Shown here in pieces: positions 1 to 8,839 of a DNA stretch of 21,552 bases. Under the pieces are notes generated by a model, which did not search any database, was not told where the DNA came from, and saw only the letters and a program-made list of their open reading frames with translations. Origin of the DNA: Chara braunii (lineage: Eukaryota; Streptophyta; Charophyceae; Charales; Characeae); NCBI GenBank assembly GCA_003427395.1, contig BFEA01000222.1:975427-996978 (forward strand), given 5' to 3'. The number at the start of each line of letters is the position of its first letter. Within the stretch, counting starts at the first letter, position 1. A program made the translations under genes and the position numbers.

Positions 1-1
1 A

Positions 2-736
2 ACTGCCCCTACCATTAGGCCATGTGGGGAACATAGCGCTAGCCGGCAGGAGACTCCCACACCATATGTGCCTATGGCAGAGGTTGCAGGCCGGTGTCTA
101 GATAGCTGCCCAGAGACCGCTTGTATTAGGATCTCTCTAGACACCTCCCTCACAGGCGTGGCCGATGAATTGAAAGAGAGGATGCCCGCCTGGGCCAAGA
201 TGAAGAAAGAAAATAAAGGGCAGCTGATTTTACTAGATACAGAGATTTTTAGAGCTAGAGTAAGGGCCCTAGTAGACTCAGGGGCCACCCGCAGCTCTAT
301 CAGTAGGAAAGCGCTGCAGAAGTTAAGGCTGGGACTTAAAGTCCAGAAATTGACAGACCCCATAGTTAGTATCCTCGCAAACAATCGTACCATGGTTGTA
401 GAGGATTACGTAGAGGGTGTCCAGGCGTATTTCCGCCTAGAGAAAGATGGGAAAGTGGAGAAGATCCTCCACTCCCTGACTCTCCTCGTAGAAGACAACC
501 TCCCATTTGATATTGTTCTGGGAATGGATTGGGGAGAGGCGGTCGAGGCCACGCTCCATTTGAAGGAGCACGAGTGTAGGCTCCCTAGTTCGTCAGGCGA
601 GGCCCAGACTGCCCGCCTGTTCCATGTGTCAGGAGTAGAGAATTCCTTGGCGCATTGCTGCCTTAGTGCCCCCGCGTTCGCCAGACTGGTGAAAAGGGAG
701 AAGTTGGAGGAACAGGTTTTTTGTTGCCTATGTTAG
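2..736 (+). pseudogene. Retrotransposon polyprotein fragment: retropepsin-like protease (element 1)
   Basis: The frame is open from base 2, so it continues from upstream; an ATG at 68 is internal. A retropepsin-like domain contains the catalytic motif ALVDSGAT with Asp at 275-277, and a hydrophobic FDIVLGMDW segment near 508-531 that fits the second conserved retropepsin block. In the family this enzyme cleaves Gag-Pol into mature proteins. The frame ends at 734-736 soon after a run of six Ts (717-722). Reading on one base later gives a peptide that joins smoothly to the RT segment, so the stop reflects an extra T and not a natural protein end. A programmed shift is possible but unusual at this position. 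Confidence 0.85.
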
Positions 737-1469
737 GCCAACGGTTGAGCCTACGAAAGAAAGGCCGATGGACCCTGCGATTGCCAAGCTGCTGGAAGAG
801 TTTAGAGATTTGACTGAGCCACCGACAGGCACGGTGCCGCGGCCCATCCAGCACCGTATTGAGATAGAGCCTGGCAGTAGAACTCCTAAGGGTGCGGTGT
901 ACAGGATGTCCCCGCGGGAGTTAGAGGAGCTTCGCAAGCAATTAGACGAGCTCCTCAAGAAGGGTTGGATTAGGCCCAGTTCGTCTCCTTTCGGAGCGCC
1001 TGTCCTCTTTGTTCCTAAGAAAGAGGGAGAGCTGAGAATGTGCATAGACTATAGGGGTCTGAATGCCATTACAGTGAAGAATGCTGAGCCACTGCCTAGG
1101 ATAGACGATCTCTTAGATCGAGTGCAGGGGGTGAAGTATTTCTCCAAGATAGATTTGAAGTCCGGATATCATCAGATAGAGGTGCATCCTGATGATCAGT
1201 ATAAGACAGCCTTCCGGACTAGATATGGGCACTACGAGTTCATAGTGATGCCCTTTGGACTAACCAATGCGCCAGCTACGTTCCAGCGCTGCATGAACGA
1301 TTTGTTTAGGCCGTGGTTAGACAGATTTGTTGTAGTTTACTTAGATGACATCTTAGTGTTTAGCCGGACCCTCGAAGAGCATCAGGGTCATATCAGGCAG
1401 GTCTTGGAGAAGCTGAGGGAAGCTAACTTCAAGATCAATGCAAAGAAGTGCGATTGGGCGAAAACCTAA
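723..1469 (+). pseudogene. Reverse transcriptase, fingers and palm (element 1)
   Basis: This frame continues the protease segment after the T-run shift; the first ATG is at 768. It carries the standard gypsy RT blocks: a KGAVYRMSP entry, [20 protein letters not shown], the [13 protein letters not shown] block, [11 protein letters not shown], and the catalytic YLDD at 1338-1349. The aspartates needed for RNA/DNA-templated synthesis are all visible. It ends at a TAA (1467-1469) inside the RT, just before the conserved YLGH segment, which resumes in the same frame. That makes the stop a point mutation and not a domain boundary. The neighbouring pieces belong to the same broken polyprotein. Confidence 0.92.
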
Positions 1470-2507
1470 GTTTTGTACCTAGGCCACATCTTAGACGGAG
1501 ACGGCGTTAAGCCAGAGGATAGCAAGATCGCAGCGATTACAGATTGGCCCACGCCACGTACGCTGACAGAGTTGCGCTCGTTCCTGGGCTTAGCTAATGA
1601 CTACCGGAAGTTCGTAAGGAACTTCTCCACCATCGTTGCGCCCCTTCGCAGATTGTTGAGAAAGGAAACTATCTGGAAGTGGGATAAGGACTGCACATCT
1701 GCCATGAAAAAGTTAAAGCAGACATTGATAGAGTATCCAGTCCTTAAAGTCGCCGACCCGTCCTTGACCTTTGTCGTCACAACTGATGCGAGTCAATACG
1801 CCATAGGCGCAGTGTTACAGCAAGACGATGGCAATGGCTATAGGCCCGTAGAGTTCATGTCTGCCAGAATGCCTTCAGAGAAGGTCGCGACATCTACCTA
1901 TGAGAGGGAACTCTACGCTCTCAGGCAAGCCTTAGACCACTTGAAGCACTACTTGCTTGGGAGGCACTTCAAAGTCTATTCAAATCATGAAACGTTACGA
2001 TGGTTAAAGACGCAGGCCAAGATGACACCTAAGCTTACCAGGTGGGCCGCAGAAATAGATCAGTACGACTTCGAGCTCAAGCCTGTTAAAGGGAAGTACA
2101 ACGTAGTCGCGGATGCTCTGAGTAGGAGGGCAGATTACTTCAGGGCAACAGTGCACTACCTCGATATAGGGAAGGACCTGCAACAGAAGGTTAGAGAGGC
2201 CTATGCGCAGGACCCTATCTATAGTGAGCTCCTTAAGAAGGTCAAGGAGGCCCCAGAGACTGAACCGAACTACCGCACAACTGAAGGGCTTCTCTTTGAG
2301 AAGACTAATGTATTTGACCGCCTGTGCATTCCCAATAGCGAAGAGATTCGTAGTCTGATTTTGGGCGAATGCCATGACACAGAGGGTCATTTTGGTTGGC
2401 AAAAGACCTTAGCCAATCTGATGCGCGCGTATACCTGCCCCGGGATGAAGAATGACTGTGTAGAGTATGTTCGCACTTGTAAGGTCTGCCTACACGCACC
2501 CCGTTAG
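1470..2507 (+). pseudogene. RT thumb, RNase H and integrase zinc-binding domain (element 1)
   Basis: Same frame as the upstream RT, after the TAA. It starts with the conserved YLGHILDGDGV and an ELRSFLGLANDYRKFV block, then RNase H: TTDAS (first catalytic Asp), YERELYAL (catalytic Glu) and a third motif reading YSNHETLRW. The usual Asp before His is Asn here (codon 1983-1985), which should cripple strand cleavage. A DALSR motif follows. The C-terminal part has the HHCC zinc-binding residues of integrase (HDTEGHFG and CKVC). The frame stops at TAG 2505-2507; one base out of phase the protein continues as the linker to the integrase core, so a one-base loss near 2499-2507 is likely. Confidence 0.9.
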
Positions 2508-2509
2508 GT

Positions 2510-3088
2510 CTTCTCAGACCCTTACCCATTCCGGACCAACCGGGAGACTCAGTGTCCATCGACTTCATGGACACTCAGGTCAAGAGCAGGCATGGCAAGA
2601 GCCAAGTCATGGTCATAGTTGACCGATTTAGTAAGTACGCAGTCTTTGTTCCTTTGCCGTCAGAGGCACGTACTGATTTAGTCATTCAAAGATTTTTTGA
2701 CTGTTGGGTTAGTGAGAATGGAATCCCGCTGTCAATAGTTAGCGATAGAGATAGTCGCTTCACCAGCCAGAACTGGCAAGAACTCATGGGATTATATGGG
2801 TCCAAGTTGTTGATGTCGTCCGGCCGTCATCCAAAGACTAACGGTCAGACAGAGCAAATGAACAAGATCCTACAACAAGTTTTGCGCATGTATATTAGAC
2901 CAGATCAGATTAACTGGGATGAGATGTTGCCCAAAGTAGCTAGTGCGTACAATAACAGCGTGCATTTTTCTACATGCCACACTCCCAATGAACTGCACAA
3001 GTCCTTTAGACCACGCAGGGACTCAACCGGGACCAGATTCAGCCGCCCGGGACCAGGGAGTTTGCTGTACAGCACGAGAAAGAACTAG
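2510..3088 (+). pseudogene. Integrase catalytic core, DDE type (element 1)
   Basis: Frame resumed after a shift; the first ATG is at 2552. The core shows the three acidic residues of a retroviral-type integrase: Asp in SIDFMD, Asp in IVSDRDSRF, and Glu in GQTEQMN. VMVIVDRFSKYAVFVPLP is the typical gypsy block between the first two. In the family this domain joins the element's DNA ends to the target. The last 25 or so residues before the stop at 3086-3088 are out of frame: another one-base loss near 3012-3020 moves the real reading to the next segment. Confidence 0.9.
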
Positions 3089-3309
3089 CTACTGTTGTCG
3101 AGAACCTCAGGAAAGCCCAGCATAGGATGATAGAGCAAGCGAACAAACACCGTCGCCCTTCACAGTTTCAAATAGGCGACTTAGTCTGGGTTAGTTCTCA
3201 AGAATTTCCACCTGAGGAGAACATCTCGCAGAAGTTACTGCCCACATATAGAGGGCCGTGGCCTGTTCTGGAAGTCAAGGGCGGCGAAGATGACCGTCCT
3301 ACACCATAG
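3019..3309 (+). pseudogene. Integrase C-terminal (GPY/F-type) region (element 1)
   Basis: Open frame carrying the integrase C-terminal extension. It includes EFAVQHEKELATVVENLRKA, a helical charged stretch, then MIEQANKHRRPSQFQIGDLVWV and KLLPTYRGPWPVLEV. The last matches the GPY/F module near the C-terminus of Ty3/gypsy integrases. The frame ends at 3307-3309, shortly after a one-base shift at roughly 3280-3303; the natural continuation is the overlapping frame from 3303. Confidence 0.82.
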
Positions 3310-3632
3310 AGTTACCAGCACACCTCCACACTTACCCAGTTTTCCACGCATCGAAGTTACTACCTTGTCAGACAAGTGATCAGTTTCCATCCCGTAGATC
3401 TATGATTCCACCCGATATGGATGGAAGGTATGACATCGATGGCATAGTGGCTGAAGACGTATTCAGAACTGGAGGTAGGGGTCGTCCGCAGAAACAGTAT
3501 AAGGGTCATTTTAGTTATCAGGAACCGGAAGACGACCGCTGGTTTACAAGATCTGAACTTCTAGAGACAGCTCCCGATATAGTCCGGGCCTACGAGAGAC
3601 AGCAGAAGGGTAAAGGTCCTGCCTTGGACTGA
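3303..3632 (+). pseudogene. Integrase tail with chromodomain-like module (element 1)
   Basis: Frame open from about 3303. TIELPAHLHTYPVFHASKL is a common linker after the GPY/F motif. It is followed by YDIDGIVAEDVF, a charged stretch with KQYKGHF, then DDRWFTRSELL and APDIVRAYE, which fits a divergent chromodomain. In chromoviruses this tail is thought to steer integration toward particular chromatin. The TGA at 3630-3632 is probably the true end of pol, because nothing recognisable follows in any frame. Element 2 ends with a closely similar tail. The chromodomain call rests on pattern only. Confidence 0.72.
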
Positions 3633-3875
3633 AATTTTCTTGGAGGACCTCGAATTTAGGCCGGCGGGAGTGAAACGGTATTCACCAGTTCGCAGTAGCG
3701 AATGCAGATCCCAGGGCTCGATCCCGAGTTCCCCGTCTTACCTGTGTATAGTATCAGTGTCAACACGTAGACTTGAACCCGCGACCTGTAGGACCGCCAG
3801 TGGTAGGCAGGTTTTCGTAGGTCACAGTTGAGAAGGGAATCAAACTGTAGACTTGTAGGGTAAGAGTCTAGACAG

Positions 3876-3990
3876 TTCCGAAGTCGTAGCTGTAGGATGT
3901 CTGAAGGGTCAAGGTCGTAGCTTCTACTTACCTGAAAGGGCAAAGTCGTAGCTGCTACAGTACCGAAAGGCCAAGTAGAGGTTTCTAGAA
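3876..3990 (+). repeat. 31-bp degenerate tandem repeats in element 1 LTR
   Basis: The core GTCGTAGC recurs at 3883-3890, 3914-3921 and 3945-3952, exactly 31 bases apart, with a weaker copy further on. Flanking bases (GAAGGGTCAA, GAAAGGGCAA, GAAAGGCCAA) also repeat. Lying upstream of the TATA-like box, they could be enhancer-type repeats of U3. That role is inferred. Confidence 0.65.
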
Positions 3991-4057
3991 CTGGCCTTTC
4001 GGAGTCAGCCCCTGTTTAGGCCGAGGCAAGTGGGCAAGCGGTATAGGTCCACTACGC

Positions 4058-4870
4058 AGAGTCAGCAGTCCCAGGTAGCCCAGTCCGGTGCAGTCAAGCA
4101 AGTACCGTCTGGGACTGTGCACCTCGTGGGCCAAGGGATACAGGGCAGACCAACGCCGCACAGAAGTATAAATCAAGAGGCTGCGTCCAGCCATTCATTC
4201 ATTCCTGCGGATGCCATGCGGAAGCGCTGCCTCAGCAGCTTGTGCGAGGAGGTCTGTAGTGCGCCCGAAGTCGAAGTGGGCAGTGAAGTGTAGTATAGCG
4301 ATAGGGTAGTGGCAGCTAGCACTGCCATAGCTGTAGTACAGTGTGTGTGTGTGCTGCGTATGAACACTGAGTGTTGCGTGTGGGACATCCAGGGTGATCC
4401 AGCGTGCGAACAGTGAGTTGTGTGGGCGCAGAGCCGCCATAGCCAGTTGAAGAGAACTCTTATNAGAGTCAGCAGTCCCAGGTAGCCCAGTCCGGTGCAG
4501 TCAAGCAAGTACCGTCTGGGACTGTGCACCTCGTGGGCCAAGGGATACAGGGCAGACCAACGCCNCACAGAAGTATAAATCAAGAGGCTGCGTCCAGCCA
4601 TTCATTCATTCCTGCGGATGCCATGCGGAAGCGCTGCCTCAGCAGCTTGTGCGAGGAGGTCTGTAGTGCGCCCGAAGTCGAAGTGGGCAGTGAAGTGTAG
4701 TATAGCGATAGGGTAGTGGCAGCTAGCACTGCCATAGCTGTAGTACAGTGTGTGTGTGTGCTGCGTATGAACACTGAGTGTTGCGTGTGGGACATCCAGG
4801 GTGATCCAGCGTGCGAACAGTGAGTTGTGTGGGCGCAGAGCCGCCATAGCCAGTTGAAGAGAACTCTTAT
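4058..4870 (+). repeat. Two tandem 406-bp copies inside the element 1 LTR, joined by an N
   Basis: 4058-4463 and 4465-4870 match base for base by eye, apart from an N at 4565 where the first copy has G. The junction base 4464 is itself N. An exact duplication with ambiguous bases at the join and inside suggests an assembly or gap-filling artefact, although a very recent real duplication is possible. Confidence 0.93.
4167..4173 (+). promoter_or_regulatory. TATA-like box of element 1 LTR
   Basis: TATAAAT in a GC-rich setting, followed by CAAGAGGC. The LTRs of element 2 carry a similar TATATCAAGAGGC core on their own strand. A repeat of this box lies at 4574-4580 because of the 406-bp duplication. 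The transcription start is not visible. Confidence 0.5.
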
Positions 4871-4976
4871 CCGGTTACGATATCTTTGAGTACTGTGTGG
4901 GCGCATGTCGCCAGTTTGCTGTATCGCTGTTTGCATGCAAGACAAGTGTGAGTGATCCGAGTCTGATTGCACTACA

Positions 4977-6540
4977 CATCGCCTACGGCCACACTCACCA
5001 AGCAGACCGCATGTATGTACCGCATAAGGCAGAAGACAAGCGCCAGATGAGCGCAACGTACCACAACTCCGATACCAAATTGCAAGGAAGATGAGCAATA
5101 GCGAACTTCAACAATCAAACAGCATCATACATATGAGTCCAGATAGTCGTGACCTCGAACCAAGAACAGAATTGCATCACGAGATTCACCAAATAAGAAC
5201 ACACCAAGAGTTCATAATTGACAGAGAGACGGTTAACGGGGGCCCAAATATTCGCCGTTTTCGTTGGCAATTGCGGTGTGAATTTCATCAAAATTTTTAA
5301 AAACAAATGATATGAGACTGTAGTGCAAACATAAAAAAGGAAACAGGCCAAAAAGAACGGAAAAAAAAAAAAAAAAAAAACACTATGAAACCCTAACACA
5401 AAGACACTGTCCGAGTCAAAATGAAGCGTCCAACGAATTCAACAAAATGCCAACTTTTTCATTATTGATCCAAACATGTCAAAACTGCACACATGACGTA
5501 CCCTAAAGCACATGTATATCACACAAAAAGAAAAACATGAAAAAAAGCAAAAAATCAGCACAATAATAGTCCCATCATCATCATCAACGAAGAACCAGAG
5601 TTGATATCCTATCTGGCTCTCCGCGCCCAGACTACATGTGGCAGATCCTATCTAGCCTATACTACAATGCCAAAGTTGACGACAACAGCTCTCCCGAAGT
5701 ACGAGCATACAGCGACCAATGTCGCACGCTTCCAGCACCAGGTATGTCTCTCGCCTTGCTCACAACCTCGTTCCCCAACACACAGATGCCACTTGCACCC
5801 AAGGACCACCCTGCACCACACCCAGCTTAGAGCAGCGCAGCTCGGCTATGGCTGCCTGCTCCTTCCAGCTCACCCGTGAGCGCGTGAGCGCTGGCCAGCT
5901 TCTAGCGCAGCAGCGCTCGCGCAGCATGCAGCCAGCACCCGAATGCCGAATGAGGAGGCAGGCCCTTTGCTATATCGAAGTGGCCTGCCTGCGTCCAGTC
6001 CCAGGAAGCTTCCACTAGGCCCCGGTAGCCTGAGGCTCAGCACGATCGAGAACATGCCTGGGGCTTGATGTGGTTGCATGTGCCCAACTGCCTTTGGCAT
6101 ATGTTTGGCCCAGTACCCGTATCCAGCCCAGGGCCTGCTTTCCATTCATTCACACAGGCGGCCCAGGGCCTGGGTTCTCTCAACCAACTGGCGCAGCGCA
6201 ACTGCCTGAATTTCCTTAGTTGCGCAGAGGCCGAAATAAGGCCCTGAGGGGCCTCGTCGAGCCTGCCTTCACTTAGGGCGGCCGACAGGCTCCCAAAAAG
6301 GGGCCGAATGGGGCTCATAGAGGCAGTGGCCTCGCACTAACGACCTCTGTGTCCTTGGCTGAGGTTCGTGGTGCCTTCTAAGCATAGACTCTTTAACCCA
6401 TAACTCTTATCTAACGGGAACTTCCTACCACGATCTACTTAACCAGCGTACCTAGGCTTCCAAAGTCATTGTACAAACGAGAGCTGCTCTTCTAGAGGAC
6501 TCGTGAATATTGTACGAGTCGCTGGAACCACTAATGGAAC
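4977..6540. other. Intergenic spacer, no supported gene
   Basis: No recognisable coding region, RNA gene or mobile-element protein. 5290-5600 is A-rich, with a 20-base A run at 5361-5380. 5820-6320 is GC-rich and contains only short frames with no family resemblance. The insertion-site duplication of element 1, if any, would start at 4977. Confidence 0.5.
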
Positions 6541-6544
6541 TCAG

Positions 6545-6680
6545 AATGGGACTTGGGCCTAGGATCTGAGACTTGGGACTAGGACCTGGGACTTGGGACT
6601 GATACCTGGGACTCAGGAGTGAGACCTGGGACTTGGGACTAGGACCTGGGACTCGAGACTGGGACCTGGGACTCGGGACT
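6545..6680 (+). repeat. 20-bp minisatellite (GGACCTGGGACT core)
   Basis: About six or seven imperfect copies of a roughly 20-base unit built from GGGACTNGGACCTGGGACT-like halves. Variants include TTGGGACTAGG, CGAGACTGGG and CAGGAGTGAG. Its purine-rich character is strand-biased. It has no coding interpretation. Confidence 0.8.
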
Positions 6681-7357
6681 CTGTGAATCCTTTCAAATGC
6701 ATGAGAAGGGCAACCTGACAGTTAATCCTGCTGTAACAGGGAGCAAGCAATGCTGTTCGGGGATGCTCCCCAGAATGGATATGGAGCCAGGGCCATAAGG
6801 ACTTGTTTGGGGGGGGGAAAGGGTGTCTGCGAGCCACTGTGGCTGACGGTTCATTTTCAATTTCATATAGTATGTATGGTATCATCCGCTGTGAAAAGAT
6901 GCCAGTTACTAGTGGTGCAGCAGCAGTTAAATGAATCACACTCTGTCAATTCGCCTGAGTGAACAATTTGATGACAATGATGAGGTTGTTCTTGTTTATC
7001 CAGCACAGACGGAAAGGTGACATTTCTATATATACACTGTGCCACTTGAGGATTTTTTTTGAAGCTGTGACACCCGTGATCAAGGAAAGAATGATGCAAG
7101 AGGGAGGTGATAGAAGCAGATGAACCTCCCCTTTGGTTTGATTTAAGAATGTGTAGAAAACTAAGAAAAGAAAATCTGGAAATCTTAGTTTTGTCACGGG
7201 CCTGAACTAGAAATGGTTTGTTTGCGGCTGCTTCAGCATTGCGGGAGTTTGAGAGACTGGCTATGATTATTCATTACGTCACACTTCGCAGCACTTGCAA
7301 GAAAAAGGTAACAAACCATCATCCTTTTTTGCTCTCTTAATGTTGGTGGTTTCTTGA
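6681..7357. other. Host flank left of element 2, no supported gene
   Basis: Mixed-composition sequence with a G run near 6810-6818 and T-rich tracts. No frame resembles a known family. It ends at the TAAT duplication that marks the left edge of element 2. Confidence 0.5.
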
Positions 7358-7361
7358 TAAT
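7358..7361. repeat. Left target-site duplication of element 2 (TAAT)
   Basis: TAAT directly abuts the end of the element (TGTTAC at 7362, the complement of GTAACA). The same four bases follow the other end at 18286-18289. A four-base match alone is weak; its exact position at both LTR edges is what supports it. Confidence 0.75.
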
Positions 7362-7459
7362 TGTTACGATCCTGGCCAGTTTCGAAGTATACATTCATCA
7401 GAAAGTACAATGCCGTCCAATGGCAAAAAGAAATGAATGAACTTGAGAGGAGAGAGAGG
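7362..7459 (-). repeat. Distal 98 bp of element 2's 3' LTR, separated by nested insertion
   Basis: On the minus strand this is the last 98 bases of the LTR, ending GGCCAGGATCGTAACA. It matches 17105-17202, the corresponding end of the 5' LTR, with only a few differences. In the 5' LTR the sequence runs straight on into the GAGGGAAAGAAG stretch. Here the continuation is found at 8840, after the nested LTR. Confidence 0.92.
7456..7459. repeat. Left target-site duplication of the solo LTR (GAGG)
   Basis: GAGG immediately before TGTAATG. The partner GAGG is at 8840-8843, right after GTAACA. Removing the LTR and one GAGG restores the sequence seen at the matching point of the 5' LTR near 17193-17212. 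Confidence 0.88.
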
Positions 7460-8053
7460 TGTAATGACCTGCCAAAAACACAGACTGGGAACACTGCTGA
7501 TTTCTGAGATTTGCCAATGGAATGAATGCCTTGCTGTGATTCCCGCATTCTGCTGTGGTCCCAAGTCTGTGTGTATGCGTGCCTGCTGGTTTGCATGCCT
7601 GTCTGAGTGTTTGCCGGTTGTGTGTGTGTGCGTGCCTGCTGGTTTGCATGCCTGTCTGAGTGCTTGCTGGTTGGGTATGTGTGTGTGACCCACAAGGGTA
7701 CTTGTTGGTTGCAAGGCCCACCGGGCCGGTACTTACCTGTGGCCGTGACTTTGAAGGGTTGCAGGGGGGTAAACACGCCGGTAGCGGGGACTAGGCCCAC
7801 GGCACTTACAGCAGCTGGGGAAAAACACTCAAGTAGCAGGTAGGCCGAGCAGAAGAAGACAAAAAGTTGGCATTTTTAGAGGCCCAGTAGCGGTAGGTTA
7901 GAGGTAGGCCGGTACCAGTCCAAGTAGCCCGGGTCTAGGGCCTGTNCGGACAATAACAGAGCCTGCAATGATGTTTCCCTCCAAAAGGGAGGAGGTACCG
8001 GTTGCTGGGAGGCCGCTTGGCCTAGGAAGTCACCGCCCAGGAGGCCGGTAGGC

Positions 8054-8061
8054 CGCTATAT
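8054..8061 (+). promoter_or_regulatory. TATA-like box in the solo LTR
   Basis: GCTATATC, at the same relative place as the TATA-like boxes of the element 2 LTRs (9522-9529 and 17698-17705, minus strand). Function is inferred from position in the LTR only. Confidence 0.35.
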
Positions 8062-8669
8062 CTTCAGGAAGAGCGGAGAGCTCTTCCTCATTTGCGGTAT
8101 GCAAGGATTGGCAGCATGCTGCTGGAGCGCAGCGCTGGACTGAAGCAGCGCTGCTTGGAGGTGAAGGTCCACTGGGGCTCAGCCTGGCTATGGCGAGCAC
8201 CCCAGCTTGAGAAGGAGGAAGAAGGGGGGCGTGGTAGGAGAGTGGTAGGGCACTTACCTGGCTATGGTGGACACCATCTTCATCACCTTGTTGGGCGCTG
8301 CATCTGGAAGGCCCCAGTTGGGGTAGCGCTGCACCAGAGCAGCTCAAGGCAGAGTCAGGCATAGCGGACCAAGTCAAGCAGCGCCATAGCTGCTCTGGGT
8401 TGTCCTTTGCACAGGAGGGCAGGCCCCTCATTAGTCTGCCATGGCCTGCGCATGAGAGAGGAGGTTGAAGGAGGGAAGACATAGCTATGGTGGACTTGTT
8501 GTTGTTGTTGTTGAGTTGAGTCAGCAGTAAGAGGGAACTTCGGACATTGATTCTGGTTCATCCATTCATTGTTATTATTATTATTGAGAGAAGAATAAGA
8601 TTGGTGAAGAGAGAAGGAGGAGGAGGAAGGTGGAGAGAGAAGGGGGAATTGCCATTGGTCTTGCTGGTG

Positions 8670-8671
<2 letters not shown>

Positions 8672-8701
<30 letters not shown>

Positions 8702-8728
8702 CTTCTTCTTCTTCTTCTTCTTCTTCTT
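8672..8728 (+). repeat. (CTT)n microsatellite in the solo LTR
   Basis: About 19 uninterrupted CTT units. The equivalent region of the element 2 LTRs is a shorter, interrupted GAA/CTT tract, so the run expanded in this copy. Confidence 0.97.
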
Positions 8729-8839
8729 TGCCTCTCCTCTGGTCTTTATCTCTTTGCAAGTTCTTTCATTTCTTTCGCAATTGGGTGGCATTGTCTTTCA
8801 TTGTGAATTTGCACTTGGGAAATGACCAGGATCGTAACA

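Larger units (their letters stand above)
1..4976 (+). mobile_element. Ty3/gypsy LTR retrotransposon (element 1), 5' part outside window
   Basis: Degenerate pol region followed by a probable 3' LTR. Domain order on the plus strand is aspartic protease, reverse transcriptase, RNase H, zinc-binding and DDE integrase, then a chromodomain-like end. Integrase after RT/RNase H is the Ty3/gypsy (Metaviridae-like) order, and the chromodomain-like tail suggests the chromovirus branch. gag and the 5' LTR lie upstream of the window. I count one in-frame stop (1467-1469) and four one-base frameshifts (near 717-722, 2499-2507, 3012-3020 and 3280-3303), so this copy cannot make a full Pol protein. The right boundary is inferred from short TGTAG/CTACA termini and is not secure. 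Confidence 0.88.
3846..4976 (+). repeat. Probable 3' LTR of element 1 (boundaries tentative)
   Basis: Non-coding segment after pol. It begins TGTAG (3846-3850), ends CTACA (4972-4976), and so has short inverted termini with TG...CA ends. A purine run, GAGAAGGGA (3830-3838), lies seven bases upstream and could be the polypurine tract. A TATA-like TATAAAT sits at 4167-4173. Without the internal 406-bp duplication the LTR would be about 724 bp. An alternative start near 3670, after the purine-rich GGCGGGAG about 30 bases past the pol stop, cannot be excluded. The 5' LTR needed to settle this is outside the window. Confidence 0.5.
7460..8839 (+). mobile_element. Solo LTR, plus strand, nested in element 2's 3' LTR
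   Basis: 1380 bp from TGTAATGACC to GATCGTAACA, related to but more diverged from the element 2 LTRs, in the opposite orientation. It is bordered on both sides by GAGG (7456-7459 and 8840-8843), while the uninterrupted 5' LTR has a single GAGG at the matching point. That fits insertion followed by loss of the internal region through LTR-LTR recombination. It carries a 53-bp internal duplication near its start (about 7577-7680), GTT and ATT microsatellites (8496-8585) and a long CTT run (8672-8728). An N lies at 7946. Confidence 0.93.

Noticed and set aside
4173-5098. Two minus-strand frames of 142 and 172 codons with identical parts
   Set aside because: They lie inside the LTR of element 1 and their identity comes only from the 406-bp duplication. 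No family resemblance, and they read through non-coding LTR sequence.
7577-7690. A CRISPR-like repeat and spacer array
   Set aside because: Only two copies 53 bp apart, no consistent spacers, and located inside a eukaryotic LTR.
7279-7800. Overlapping minus-strand frames with repeated His-Thr-Gln motifs
   Set aside because: The repeats come from the 53-bp duplication and TG-rich tract at the start of the solo LTR.
8355-8825. Frames rich in Glu, Lys or Phe runs
   Set aside because: These are translations of the CTT/GAA microsatellite in the LTR, not proteins.
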